Below are positions 44,276-53,458 of a DNA stretch of 64,000 nucleotides, in pieces; position 1 is the first letter of the stretch; each line of letters starts with the position of its first letter. Location of the stretch: positions 744,001 through 808,000 of the forward strand of contig JAHBXF010000001.1 of NCBI GenBank assembly GCA_019636615.1, written 5' to 3'. The stretch comes from Phycisphaeraceae bacterium. GTDB lineage: Bacteria > Planctomycetota > Phycisphaerae > Phycisphaerales > UBA1924. The translations under genes and the position numbers were made by a program. The notes beneath the pieces were generated by a model that was given only the letters and a program-made list of their open reading frames with translations, was not told the origin of the DNA and searched no databases.

Positions 44276-45829
44276 TCAGCGTTGACGCTGTGCGGGCTGG
44301 CCGCCGCGCCTGGGGGCCGTCGTGGCCGAAAAACGGATCACCTGCTCGGCCGCGGACGGTGGCGTGGGCGTGACGAACCAGCCCCAGAACCCGGCAGAGC
44401 CGTACGATACCACATCGGTGGGCGGGTGGAAGTGGAAGGCCAGCGGGATCACCTCATCAAGTTCGTCGTGGTCGCCGAAGTATTTCCAGGGGCGCTCAAC
44501 GGCGGGGGGACGGCTGCTGGCGCGGCGCATGCGCACGACATCGACCGGGACCCAGTTGATGGTGTTCGCGGCCTCGTCATACAGCGCGAACTCAACCCAG
44601 TAGCGCAAGCCGCTGGAGCGGCGCCCGCCCCCTATGTTGGCCGGGGAACGGGAGCCACCCGTGTCATAGCCAATCACGGTGCGGGCCGGGATGCCCGCCT
44701 TGCGGTAGAGCGCCGCGAGCAGCGCGGCCGCGTCCGCCGCCGTGCCCCGCCCGGTCTGGAGGGTTGTTGCCGGTGGCTGCACCAGGATGCCGCCGAACTC
44801 GCCGGTGCGGGTTGACAACTCGCCGCTGCGGCCATCGATGCCGGAGACAACGCGCGTTTCAATCTGCGTGCTCTCCCACACCTTGCCGGCGATGATTTTC
44901 GCCAGGGCCGCGGGGTTGATGCGCCGCGGGTCAGAGACGTTCATCGCGCCAAGCCACTGCTCGATGGCGTCGGCCACGGGCTTGTCTTCATAGGGGCGGA
45001 TGTTGTTCTTGTCATCGAAGCCCACCTCGACGTACAACTGCGGCTGCAGGCTGCTCGCCGCGTCGCGGGGCCACGCGCCCCTGGGCCACGGCACCTGCAG
45101 GGCCTTGGCTTCGTCAAAGGTGGTTCGCGCTGTCGTGACGCCCTGGGCAAGGTTGAGCGTCACCTGCCGCGCCACGGCGAACCCGCCCTGCGGGGGCTTG
45201 ACATCCCACCTGCCCAGAAGCACCCCGGATTGATACCCCCTGAGCAGCCTGTGCTCGCGGGTGACGATGGCATCGTCAAGGCGCAGCACACCCTCGACCG
45301 CATCCATGTTCAGTTGGCTCGATGCCGTGGAGTTCAGGATGGGCCACACCAGCCCCATGGTTTCAAACTCAAAGGGCGTGACGCGCGGCATCTCGACCGT
45401 GGTCCCCGTGTGCGGGTCGCGGATGCGGTCTTTCTGCGTCGGGTTGTCTGAGTTGAGCCGCAGTTCGACCGTGAAGATGTATTCTCGCTCGCGGTCTCGC
45501 ACGATGTACGGGCCGACCTCCGGCTCTTTGCGTCGATCCGGCTCGGGCGCGTTGGTGGTTGTCTGCGTTGGCGCGGGTGTTGTGCTCGGCCCGGGCGGGT
45601 TGGCCATCGGCATGCCCGGCGGGTTGGCGGGCGCGGTATCGGTCGGGGGCGGTGGGGGCGGCGGCGGCGGGCGACGGCGCGGCTGCGCGGGCGGGGGGGC
45701 GATCGGGGGTGCGGCCTCTGGTGCCTGGTCTTGCGCTGTGCCCGCGGGCGCCACAAAACCCAGCGCCGCCAGGGCAACCATCAGCGCGCGTGCGGTGGTT
45801 CGTGGCGCGCCGTTCGTACGGGTCTTCAT
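44276..45829 (-). CDS. Secreted transglutaminase-like protein lacking catalytic residues
   Basis: 517 residues from the ATG at 45829, chosen for GGAG seven bases upstream; ATG 45835 adds two residues. A signal peptide is followed by a Pro-rich linker with nine consecutive prolines (about residues 35-85) and a beta-rich region. A transglutaminase-like core lies around residues 355-440. The core keeps the fold motifs LLAALYRKAGIPARTVIGY, YWVEF and WVPVD. The catalytic Cys (usually RGxCxD) is Ala in RGTAAD, and the His (usually HAWVE) is lost in LRYWVE. It is probably a binding or scaffold protein in the periplasm or on the surface. Confidence 0.75.
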   Translation of the reverse strand: MKTRTNGAPRTTARALMVALAALGFVAPAGTAQDQAPEAAPPIAPPPAQPRRRPPPPPPPPPTDTAPANPPGMPMANPPGPSTTPAPTQTTTNAPEPDRRKEPEVGPYIVRDREREYIFTVELRLNSDNPTQKDRIRDPHTGTTVEMPRVTPFEFETMGLVWPILNSTASSQLNMDAVEGVLRLDDAIVTREHRLLRGYQSGVLLGRWDVKPPQGGFAVARQVTLNLAQGVTTARTTFDEAKALQVPWPRGAWPRDAASSLQPQLYVEVGFDDKNNIRPYEDKPVADAIEQWLGAMNVSDPRRINPAALAKIIAGKVWESTQIETRVVSGIDGRSGELSTRTGEFGGILVQPPATTLQTGRGTAADAAALLAALYRKAGIPARTVIGYDTGGSRSPANIGGGRRSSGLRYWVEFALYDEAANTINWVPVDVVRMRRASSRPPAVERPWKYFGDHDELDEVIPLAFHFHPPTDVVSYGSAGFWGWFVTPTPPSAAEQVIRFSATTAPRRGGQPAQRQR

Positions 45830-46123
45830 GTTCATGCTCCGCTTCTTGCAGGCTGTGCGGTGTGGGGCAGGGCGTACGGTGCTCGCGGCAGGCCGGCCCG
45901 TATCGTGTGCGGCAGAGGTGCGGGCGCGATCGCGCGCCGTGGCGTTCTGCCCGTGTCACTCGGACATCATATGTACTGATGTCTGACGGCTCTGGTTGAA
46001 CAGAGTTGCGGCGAATCTCGCATGTTTTTGCTTTTTGAACGGGTAGGCAGGCCCCGGAGCCCCCCGTTCACGGCCAACGGGCGGTGACCCGCGATGCCCG
46101 GGCTCGCGCACCCGGCGCTTCAA

Positions 46124-47320
46124 TCACGCCCTGGTGAGGTTTTCCTGACCGATGAGCATCTCGAGGGCCTGGCAGACAAGATCGATCTCCCGCGTGGAGA
46201 TGGTGTTGAAGAAGGGGAGGGCGAGCGTGCGCTGCGACACGCTCTCGGCGATTGGGTACATGCCCGGGCGATAGCCGAACTGCTCTTGATAGAAGGGCAG
46301 GAGGTGAATGCACGGGAAGTAATCGACCGAGCCGATGTCCTGGCGGCGAAGGCCGCGCACGATGCGGTCGCGCTCTTCGCCCGTGTACGAGGGCGCGAGC
46401 CGCACGACGAAGACAAACCAACTCATCGACGTGCCGTCCAGAATGGTGGGCATGACCAGGTGCGGGTTGCCGCCCAGCCGGTCGAGATAGGCGTGGGCGA
46501 CCGACTGGCGGCGCTCGAGAATGTCGTCGAGGCGTTTCATCTGCGCCACGCCCAGCGCGGCGTTGATCTCTGCCAGGCGGAAGTTGTACCCGAGCCGCTC
46601 ATGGCGCAGCCATGAGCCGGTCGAGGGCGCGCTGCCGGGGGGCTCAAGGGCCGACAGCGTGGCCGAGGATGATGGAATCGGACGCCCCTGATTGCGCATC
46701 GATCGGCAGAGTTCGGCCAGGCGCTGATCGTCGGTGACGATGAGGCCGCCCTCGCCGGTGGTGATCTGCTTGTTGGGATAAAACCCGAAAACACCCACGC
46801 GGCCGAAGTGGCCCGCGGGCCTGCCCTTGTACACCGTGCCCAGCGCTTCGCAGCAGTCCTCGATCACGGGGATCTCATACCGCGCCGCGATCTGCGCATA
46901 GGTATCCATGTGCGCGGGGTTGCCGAAGGTTTCCACCGCGACAATGCCCTTGGTGCGCGGCGTGATGGCCTCTTCAACCTGCGAAGGATCCATGTTGAGC
47001 GTGACCGGGTCGATATCGACAAACACCGGCTTGGCGCCGGCCATGAGGATGCAGTTCGCGCTGGCGACAAACGAGAAGGGGGTGGTGATGACCTCGTCGC
47101 CGGGGCCGATGTTGAGCGCACGCAACGCCAGGTAGAGCCCGCTCGTGCCCGAGTTCACGGCCACGCCGTAGCGGCACCCGGCGCGGGTCGCCACCAGGGT
47201 CTCGAACTGCTCAACCATGGGGCCGATGGAGAGCCGGCCCGACCGGAGGGCCGCGAGGACCATGGTTTCTTCCAGGTCGGTGATGTCGGGGCGGGAAAGC
47301 GGGATCTCAGATTCGGGCAT
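46124..47320 (-). CDS. DegT/DnrJ/EryC1/StrS-family sugar aminotransferase
   Basis: 398 residues. A PLP-dependent enzyme that aminates a nucleotide-linked keto-sugar. The N-terminal block IPLSRPDITDLEE, the substrate/PLP region VNSGTSGLYLAL, EDCCEALG and the PLP lysine (Lys184 in NKQITTGEGG) are all present. The C-terminal half (GYNFRLAEINAALGVAQMKRL) is typical. It probably supplies an amino sugar for a surface polysaccharide. No other sugar-nucleotide genes flank it, so the substrate is unknown. Confidence 0.9.
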   Translation of the reverse strand: MPESEIPLSRPDITDLEETMVLAALRSGRLSIGPMVEQFETLVATRAGCRYGVAVNSGTSGLYLALRALNIGPGDEVITTPFSFVASANCILMAGAKPVFVDIDPVTLNMDPSQVEEAITPRTKGIVAVETFGNPAHMDTYAQIAARYEIPVIEDCCEALGTVYKGRPAGHFGRVGVFGFYPNKQITTGEGGLIVTDDQRLAELCRSMRNQGRPIPSSSATLSALEPPGSAPSTGSWLRHERLGYNFRLAEINAALGVAQMKRLDDILERRQSVAHAYLDRLGGNPHLVMPTILDGTSMSWFVFVVRLAPSYTGEERDRIVRGLRRQDIGSVDYFPCIHLLPFYQEQFGYRPGMYPIAESVSQRTLALPFFNTISTREIDLVCQALEMLIGQENLTRA

Positions 47321-47463
47321 GGTGAATTATCGGCCACCCATCCCCTCGGGGCATAAAGAGCCCCCCACCTCACCAACTCCCCGCGATACCCCCCCCACGA
47401 ACACCCCCACGAACACCCCCAAAACCGCACTTGTGCCCCGCAGACCCTGTATGATCGGACGTG

Positions 47464-48576
47464 ATGAACCCGCTGAGCCCGCTCTATAGATGGATAGTCT
47501 CGGCCGCGAAGACCCCCGACAGAGCGGTCTGCTCTCGGCTGCCCTTGCGGCTGCTTGTCTTGGCCGCGCTCCTCATGATGGGGGGAGCGGCCCACGGCCA
47601 GCGCGTGCTGGAGATGACCGATGAGGGTTGGAAGGCGACCCCCGAACCCGAAGCGGGCACCGACCGGGGCACCATCAACGAGGCGCGCCGGCTTTTGGCC
47701 GAGGGCAAACCCAAGGAAGCCCGCCGGCTGCTGGATGCGTGGATCTCGCTCAACGAGAACAACCGCACCGCGAACCTGCCCGAGGCGCTGATCCTGCGGG
47801 GCGATGCCAAACTGGCGATGTCGGACGAGTTTGAAGCGCTCTACGACTACGAGCGAATCGTGAAAGACTTCAGCGGGTCGGAGTATTTCACCCGGGCCCT
47901 GGAGCGCGAGTTCGAGGTCGCCAAACTCTACCTGGGGGGCCTGCGCAAGAAGACTTTCGGCCTGCGCATCGACAGCGGCAAACCCACGGCCGAAGAGATC
48001 ATCATGCGCATCAACGAGCGGCTGCCCGGCAGCCGCCTGGCCGAGACCGCGCTGCTGACCCTGGCGGACTACTACTACGCGCAGCGCGACCTGCGCATGG
48101 CCGCGGAGACCTACGACGTGTTTCTGACGCTCTTCCCCAAGAGCGAGCACCGCCGCAAGGCGATGCAGCGCCGGGTGTACTCGAACATCGCGCGGTTCAA
48201 GGGCCCCAAGTACGACGCCTCCGGGCTTGTCGAGGCGAAGTTTCAGATCGAGCGTTTCCAGCGCGAGTTCCCGGCGCAGGCGGAGCAGGCGGGCATGAGC
48301 GACGCGCTGGTGGCCCGCATCGATGAATCCGCCGCGGCGCAGCGCCTCTCGGTGGCCCGCTGGTATCTCAAGCGTGGCGACCCGGTGTCGGCGCGTCTGA
48401 CGCTGCGTCGGCTCATCCGCGCGTACCCCACGAGCGTGGCGGCGGAAGAGGCCATCGACATCTGCGCCGAGAACAACTGGCCCATCGAAGCCCCGCCCAG
48501 GTTTGAGGGGCAGACGCCGCCCGCGACAGAAGACCAGGCCGCCCCCGCGGGCACGCCCGGGGGAGAGAGCCGGTGA
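47464..48576 (+). CDS. BamD-like TPR outer-membrane assembly protein
   Basis: 370 residues (ATG 47464; GTG 47461 is an alternative). A signal peptide ends near AAHGQ, with no lipobox Cys, unlike classical lipoprotein BamD. The rest is helical tetratricopeptide-like repeats typical of BamD/YfiO (EARRLLAEGKPKEARRLLDAW, ALLTLADYYYAQRDLRMAAETYDVFLTLFPKSEHRRKA). The tail is Pro/Glu-rich. Its stop overlaps the GTG start of the LptE-like gene by four bases, so the two are co-translated. The pairing supports an outer-membrane biogenesis role, assisting beta-barrel insertion. Confidence 0.75.
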   Translation: MNPLSPLYRWIVSAAKTPDRAVCSRLPLRLLVLAALLMMGGAAHGQRVLEMTDEGWKATPEPEAGTDRGTINEARRLLAEGKPKEARRLLDAWISLNENNRTANLPEALILRGDAKLAMSDEFEALYDYERIVKDFSGSEYFTRALEREFEVAKLYLGGLRKKTFGLRIDSGKPTAEEIIMRINERLPGSRLAETALLTLADYYYAQRDLRMAAETYDVFLTLFPKSEHRRKAMQRRVYSNIARFKGPKYDASGLVEAKFQIERFQREFPAQAEQAGMSDALVARIDESAAAQRLSVARWYLKRGDPVSARLTLRRLIRAYPTSVAAEEAIDICAENNWPIEAPPRFEGQTPPATEDQAAPAGTPGGESR

Positions 48577-49118
48577 AAGACTGTGCACGCACCACAACCC
48601 CGGGCCGTGTCGCCGCGCCGCTGTGCATCGTCGCGGCGTTGATGCTTCACGCCGGGTGCGCCTCCGACCCGCGCCAGGGGTATTCATCCAAGTCCACCTT
48701 CCCCGAAGACATCCGCACGGTGAGCGTGCCGATTTTCCGCAACTACTCAACGACACCGGGCATCGAGGCCGAGGTGACCGAGGCCATTATCAAGGAAATC
48801 CAGCGATCGACGCCCATGAAGGTTGTCTCCTCCGGCGGTGACAGCACCCTCACGGGCGTCATCACCGGGAGTGAACTTCGCCGCCTGAGCGTGCGCTCGG
48901 GCACCGGCCTGGTGCAGGAACTCGCCGTGCAGATCACGGTTGACTTTGATTGGCGTGACACGCGCCGCGGCGAGATGCTCGTGAGCAGGCGCGGCTACAC
49001 CGTCTCCGACACCTTCGTGCCCGCGGTGGGCGTGGGCGAACGCCTTGAATCGGGCCAGCACTCCGCGGCGCAGCGCCTCGCCAAAGACATGGTCTCGGAG
49101 ATGCGCGGGGCCTGGTGA
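48573..49118 (+). CDS. lptE: LptE-like LPS assembly lipoprotein
   Basis: 181 residues from GTG 48573 (GTGA overlap). The signal sequence ends in a lipobox (LHAGC near residue 28), giving a lipid-anchored protein. The domain pattern VSVPIFRNYSTTPGIEAEVTEAIIKEIQ followed by DSTLTGVITG is typical of the LptE family, as is the amphipathic C-terminal helix AAQRLAKDMVSEMR. LptE plugs LptD at the outer membrane during LPS export. With the LpxL-type gene at 10345 it shows an LPS-containing envelope. Confidence 0.82.
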   Translation: MKDCARTTTPGRVAAPLCIVAALMLHAGCASDPRQGYSSKSTFPEDIRTVSVPIFRNYSTTPGIEAEVTEAIIKEIQRSTPMKVVSSGGDSTLTGVITGSELRRLSVRSGTGLVQELAVQITVDFDWRDTRRGEMLVSRRGYTVSDTFVPAVGVGERLESGQHSAAQRLAKDMVSEMRGAW

Positions 49119-49208
49119 GCATTGCGGGCGAGCATGCCCACAACTTCCAAGCCCCCCGCGAACGCCCTTGCCGCGCCTGCTTGTGCGGTCAACCCTCTCG
49201 ACAGGAAT

Positions 49209-49709
49209 ATGCTGCCCGTGCGAATCGAGCCTGTCTCAGCCGCGGCCACCCGCCCATTGCGGCACGCGCTGCTCCGCCCCGATCAACCCTCGCACGAACT
49301 GATCTACCCGGGCGACGATGCGCCCGACACGCTGCACCTGGGCGCGTTCGATCAGGGCGGGGGCATCGTGGGCATCGCGTCATACTACAGACACCCCGCG
49401 CCCGAGCGCTATCACCCCGCGCACCCCGCCATGTCGGGCGAGAGGGCCTGGCAACTGCGCGGCATGGCCACCACCCCCGAGGTTCGGGGGCGCGGCGTTG
49501 GGGCCGCGCTCCTGCGGCGGGGCATGGCGCACGCCGTGTCGCTGGGGGGCGAGGTGTTCTGGTGCAATGCGCGCGTGACCGCGCAGGGGTTTTATGAGCG
49601 CCTCGGCCTGACGGCGTACGGCGACATTTTCGAGCCGCCGGGCCTTGGCAAGCACATCTGGATGTGGCGAAGGCTCGACGACGGCGCGACCGGGAGCGGG
49701 GCGGTGTGA
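49209..49709 (+). CDS. GNAT-family N-acetyltransferase
   Basis: 166 residues from the ATG at 49209; the frame is open to 49122 but a weak GGA precedes 49209. The acetyl-CoA site is clear in LRGMATTPEVRGRGVGAALL (R-x2-G-x-G/A pattern), followed by a beta-strand/Asn segment (FWCNARVTAQGFYERLGLTAYG). The usual last motif ends with W-containing strands (IWMWRRL). It transfers an acetyl group from acetyl-CoA to an unknown amine; substrate cannot be predicted. Confidence 0.82.
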   Translation: MLPVRIEPVSAAATRPLRHALLRPDQPSHELIYPGDDAPDTLHLGAFDQGGGIVGIASYYRHPAPERYHPAHPAMSGERAWQLRGMATTPEVRGRGVGAALLRRGMAHAVSLGGEVFWCNARVTAQGFYERLGLTAYGDIFEPPGLGKHIWMWRRLDDGATGSGAV

Positions 49710-49730
49710 CATCCCCACGCACGATCACTG

Positions 49731-50447
49731 ATGAACCATGCCACGCCCGCCGGCTTTGAAACATTGCCAAGGGGCGCACCCCACGCGCTGCCGGTCATCA
49801 CGTGCGCCCAGGCCCGCGCCATCGACAAAGCGGCGGCCGCGAGGCTGGGCGTGCCGACGCTGCTGCTGATGGAGAACGCCGCGCGCCACGCGGCCCACCT
49901 CGCGCTGGAACTGCGCCGCCCCGGCGGGCGGGTGGTGTGCGTGTGCGGGCGGGGCAACAACGGTGGAGACGGCATCGCCTCGGCGCGTCTGCTGGAATCG
50001 GCGGGCGTGCCCTGCGAGGTTGTGCTGCCCGAAGAGCCCGACCCGGCGAGCGACGCGTGCGCCAACCTGGCCATTGCGCGGCGACTTGGTATGCGTGTGT
50101 GCCCAGCGCCGCCCGCATCGATCGATGGCGTGGGGCTGATCATCGACGCCGTGCTGGGCACGGGCGTGAGACAGCCGCCCCGCGGGGCGGCGCAGGTCAT
50201 GATCGCATGGATCAACCGCACGGGTGTGCCTGTGCTCTCGCTCGATCTTCCGTCAGGGCTTGACGCCGACACGGGCGAACCCGTGGGGGCAGAGGCCGTG
50301 CGGGCAATCGCGACCGTCTCGTTCGCCGGCATGAAGCGCGGCCTGCTCACCGATCAAGGGCGCAGCCATGGCGGGCGGTTGTACGCCGCCGACATCGGCC
50401 TGCCCCCGGGCTTCGTCAACAGTGTTCTTCGAGAAACGACCGCCTAA
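49731..50447 (+). CDS. nnrE: NAD(P)H-hydrate epimerase
   Basis: 238 residues, the YjeF N-terminal domain alone. It interconverts R and S forms of damaged, hydrated NAD(P)H for repair. Motifs: MENAARHAA, the nucleotide loop VCGRGNNGGDGIASAR, DAVLGTGV and the catalytic-site LDLPSGLDADTGE. Many bacteria fuse this domain to the ADP-dependent dehydratase; that partner is absent here and must be elsewhere. Confidence 0.92.
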   Translation: MNHATPAGFETLPRGAPHALPVITCAQARAIDKAAAARLGVPTLLLMENAARHAAHLALELRRPGGRVVCVCGRGNNGGDGIASARLLESAGVPCEVVLPEEPDPASDACANLAIARRLGMRVCPAPPASIDGVGLIIDAVLGTGVRQPPRGAAQVMIAWINRTGVPVLSLDLPSGLDADTGEPVGAEAVRAIATVSFAGMKRGLLTDQGRSHGGRLYAADIGLPPGFVNSVLRETTA

Positions 50448-50455
50448 CGCGGGGC

Positions 50456-51268
50456 TCAGGCGTCGGTGGGCGGCTCGGTGGTGTCAACCTGCACGGCCCA
50501 GCCGTCGTACATGCCGCCGTGCTGCTCCGCGGCGATCTCGGCCGCGATGGTGTGCTTGCTGACGTCATCGAGGGTGAGTGGGCTTCGCCCCTTGAACTCG
50601 ACGGCGAAGACATCCTCTTCTTCAGCGTTCTCTTCGTCCTCGTCGCCGATCTCTTCATCCTCGGCCTTGCGGACGGGATCGACCTCGTACCCCTCACCTT
50701 TGGCCCACGCGGCGAAGGCCTCGGCGCCGGATTCATCGGGGAAGTAGGCCACGTGCTCGATGAGACGGGGCTGGCTCATGTCCTGGATGTGCTCTTCAAC
50801 CTCGGCGAGCACCATGCTGTCGAAATACCGGCGTGACTCTTCGAGCGAGGGCAGAATCTGCTCGTACTGCGACCAGTCGGGGTCTTCCTGCACCGAGACT
50901 TCCATCGTGGCGCCCCGCGGGGGCTGCACGAGTTTCATCAGGCTCGACGAGAGATCGCCCGCGTCGTCGGCGTAGAAGAGCACGGTGCGGTGGCCGGCGA
51001 TGGTCTTCACCCCGGCGAAGGCCGCGTCACGGTTTTCTTCCATCTCGGCGGCGAGCGCGTCTTCGATCTCGAGGAAAGCATCGAGCATCTCTTCTTCGGG
51101 CAGGCCCTCGTCGCCGCCCTCGAAGGAAAAGACAACCCGCACTGCCATGGGGCGGGCGTCGCGTTCATCCTCGCACTCTTCCGCGGCCCAGCGTGTGTCA
51201 ACGCAGGTGATGCCGCGGTGTCCGTCTTCGTGCCGTTCATACGCTTCCCATGCAGGTTCGGTGCTCAT
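50456..51268 (-). CDS. DUF695/RraB two-domain protein
   Basis: 270 residues from the ATG at 51268. Residues about 1-130 resemble DUF695 (EPAWEAYERHEDGHRGITCVDT, HRTVLFYADDAG). The segment 135-230 matches the RraB fold (YFDSMVLAEVEEHIQDMSQPRLIEHVAYFPDESGAEAFAAWAKGEGYEV), known in proteobacteria as an RNase E regulator. A very acidic insert (EDEEIGDEDEENAEEED) interrupts the C-terminal part. Eight bp downstream of the amidohydrolase gene on the same strand. Cytoplasmic; function in planctomycetes unproven. Confidence 0.7.
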   Translation of the reverse strand: MSTEPAWEAYERHEDGHRGITCVDTRWAAEECEDERDARPMAVRVVFSFEGGDEGLPEEEMLDAFLEIEDALAAEMEENRDAAFAGVKTIAGHRTVLFYADDAGDLSSSLMKLVQPPRGATMEVSVQEDPDWSQYEQILPSLEESRRYFDSMVLAEVEEHIQDMSQPRLIEHVAYFPDESGAEAFAAWAKGEGYEVDPVRKAEDEEIGDEDEENAEEEDVFAVEFKGRSPLTLDDVSKHTIAAEIAAEQHGGMYDGWAVQVDTTEPPTDA

Positions 51269-51276
51269 GCACGAGG

Positions 51277-52587
51277 TTAGCCCGCGCGCCCCCGCGCGGG
51301 GCGGAAAGCCCTCCACGATTCCCCCTCTGACAGGGCCTGGGAGGGAGAAATGGCCTGATCATCGCTCATCGCGGCCCGCCGGCGGCGAACGGCCGCGAGC
51401 ACGGAATCGGCCGGGTGGGGGCGCACGATGGGCACATCAGAGCCGAACCACATGAGTTCGCCGGGCAGGCACCCCGCGGCGGCCAGTTCCCTCAAGGGCA
51501 GCACGCGGTGGAGCCGCTGAGGGAACTCTCGACCGAGCACCTCGATGTCGGCCAGCAGGTGGCAGGGCTGCACGCTGCACACCACGCCCAGGGCGGCGAA
51601 GCGCGCGACATCGGCGGCGTCGATGAGTTCGCAGTGCTCGATGCGCAGGGGTGGCACGCCCGCGCCGCCCCAGGCGGGGCCGCGCGCCACTTCCCATGAA
51701 TCAAGCACGGCTCGCACGGCGGCATCGCCGATGGCGTGCACGGCGAGGCCAAGGCCCAGGGCGCGTGTGCGGGCGATGGCCTGCGCGAGGTCGCCCGCCG
51801 AGAGCAGGGGCACCCCGCGCGGGTGATCGGGCATCGGGTTGGCGAATGGGTGCAGCGTCCATGCCGTCTTGCTGTTGAGTGTGCCGTCGGCGAAACACTT
51901 GCCCCCCGCGAGGCGCACCCGGTCGCGGCGCCAGGCCCCAGAGCCCGCGTGCACCGCTTCGAGCCTGTCCATCGGCGGGTACAGCCACACCTCGACGGGA
52001 AGTTCGCCCGCGTCGTCGAGTTCTGCCACCATCGGCCCCAGCCAGTCTTGCGAGAGCAGGTCGTGCACCTGCGTGAAACCGTGAGAGGCAAGGTCGGCCA
52101 GCGCCCGCCGCACATGATCTTTCCACTGCGCCGGCGTGGGCTCGGGCGCGGCTTCCCACGCGATCTTCGCCGCGCGCTCGAGCAGGTGCCCGTTGGGCCG
52201 CCCCGCGCTGTCGCGGCAGATCACGCCCCCGGCGGGGTCGGGCGAATCATCATCAAAGCCCGAGGCACGCAGCGCGGCAGAGTTCGCCGCCACGGCGTGA
52301 TAATCGAACGAGAGCAGGCAGCAGGGTGTCGCGCCGGCGGCCCCATCAAGTTCATCGCGCGTGGGCCAGCGGGGATCGTCCCACCCCTGCGGGCGAAGAC
52401 CGACCCCGAGCACCCACGCGGGCGGCCTGGTGTGCGGCGCGGCCATCGACACACGTTCGAGCAGCGCCCCGCGCGACGGGCAATCGCTCAGGTCGAGCAT
52501 GCCCATGGCCCTGCCGTGCGCCGCGATGTGGGCGTGCGCTTCGCGCAGCGGCCCGGGCGGCGTGGTGAATGTATCGTGGGTGGTCAT
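51277..52587 (-). CDS. YtcJ-like amidohydrolase
   Basis: 436 residues, amidohydrolase-3 type TIM-barrel. Metal ligands are suggested by EAHAHI near the N-terminus, later His residues in GLAVHAIGDAAV and RIEHCEL, and the Asp in WFGSDVPIV. It is somewhat shorter than the usual ~540 because the N-terminal beta-sandwich is missing: HxH occurs at residue ~18. This points to hydrolysis of an amide or related bond in a small molecule; substrate unknown. It shares a strand and close spacing with both neighbours. Confidence 0.75.
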   Translation of the reverse strand: MTTHDTFTTPPGPLREAHAHIAAHGRAMGMLDLSDCPSRGALLERVSMAAPHTRPPAWVLGVGLRPQGWDDPRWPTRDELDGAAGATPCCLLSFDYHAVAANSAALRASGFDDDSPDPAGGVICRDSAGRPNGHLLERAAKIAWEAAPEPTPAQWKDHVRRALADLASHGFTQVHDLLSQDWLGPMVAELDDAGELPVEVWLYPPMDRLEAVHAGSGAWRRDRVRLAGGKCFADGTLNSKTAWTLHPFANPMPDHPRGVPLLSAGDLAQAIARTRALGLGLAVHAIGDAAVRAVLDSWEVARGPAWGGAGVPPLRIEHCELIDAADVARFAALGVVCSVQPCHLLADIEVLGREFPQRLHRVLPLRELAAAGCLPGELMWFGSDVPIVRPHPADSVLAAVRRRRAAMSDDQAISPSQALSEGESWRAFRPARGRAG

Positions 52588-52637
52588 GCTCGGGGCTTTC
52601 GTGCGTTCTCCGGGCGTGCGTGCGGCGCGCGTGAGGG

Positions 52638-53246
52638 TCAGACACTGTCGAGCAGCCGCTGCGTCGCCTCGATCATGGCCTGACCGACGGTGGCCGGTGC
52701 GTCAAACTCTATTCTGTGGATTCGAACCCGCGCAACGAGATCGATCCCCCACGGGTCTGCGCCCACGCACCGCACGCCCTCGCCGATCACGCCGTCTCGC
52801 TCGCAAAGTCGCACGAGACGGTCGTGGGCCTGGTTGCACATCGCGCAGCACGCGCGCTCGGCCGCGGGGTCGGGGTGCGCCACGGTGATGTGCTGACCCT
52901 CGATGACGCGTCCCCGCCAGCGTGCCATGGAGGGGGTGAGCGCCAGGAGCGTGGCGCGGTCGTCTTCGCTGTGGTAGACACCCCACCGCGCCACGGCGCC
53001 GGCGTGCGCCGGCCCGGGTGGTGCCGCGCCGACCAGCAGGTGCATGGCATCATCCCCCTCGTCGGGCAGGTGCAGCACGATGTCGTCGCGCCCCGCGAGG
53101 GTGTCGGAGAGGTCGGCGATGATGGCCCCGGTGCGGGGGCAGACAACCGCGCGAACCCTCCAGAGGCGGTCGTCGGCGGCAACGACGCCGAGTTTTTCGC
53201 GCCGGAGAAAGGCCAGGGCCAGATGATCGAGGTCGTCGCGCGGCAT
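52638..53246 (-). CDS. Uncharacterised protein, possible split-barrel (HugZ-like) fold
   Basis: 202 residues. The N-terminal half alternates strands (KLGVVAADDRLWRVRAVVC, DDIVLHLPDEGDDAMHLLVGA). The C-terminal segment VRCVGADPWGIDLVARVRIHRIEFDAPA resembles the VGxDxxGxDL end of FMN-binding split-barrel haem-utilisation proteins. A CCAMC cluster sits in the middle. The assignment is weak. It is the first gene of the minus-strand run ending with the RraB-like gene. Confidence 0.45.
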   Translation of the reverse strand: MPRDDLDHLALAFLRREKLGVVAADDRLWRVRAVVCPRTGAIIADLSDTLAGRDDIVLHLPDEGDDAMHLLVGAAPPGPAHAGAVARWGVYHSEDDRATLLALTPSMARWRGRVIEGQHITVAHPDPAAERACCAMCNQAHDRLVRLCERDGVIGEGVRCVGADPWGIDLVARVRIHRIEFDAPATVGQAMIEATQRLLDSV

Positions 53247-53307
53247 TCGTGGGCAGAATGAAAGGCACCCGAGGGGCGCGGGGCGAGGGAAGGGCGCGTC
53301 AAAACGA

Positions 53308-53335
53308 CCGCGAGGCCGGCAAGCCGGCCCCGCGG
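53308..53335. terminator. Strong hairpin downstream of the Lys-rich gene
   Basis: CCGCG-a-GGCCGGC-aa-GCCGGCC-c-CGCGG forms a nearly perfect 12-bp stem. On the minus strand it is followed by TCGTTTTGA, a weak T-run, so it may terminate the 37-codon gene at 53459-53572. It also lies just upstream of the gene at 53246. Confidence 0.55.
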
Positions 53336-53458
53336 TAGACGCTGTGAGTTTTGTTTTTGATCCTCTCGCCTGGCGGGAACAACCCGTCAGGCCGCCTTCG
53401 ATCGGCGAGGGTCGGGAGCGTTTGCCCGGCCCTCAAGCGGTGCCGAAGGCACGCCGGA

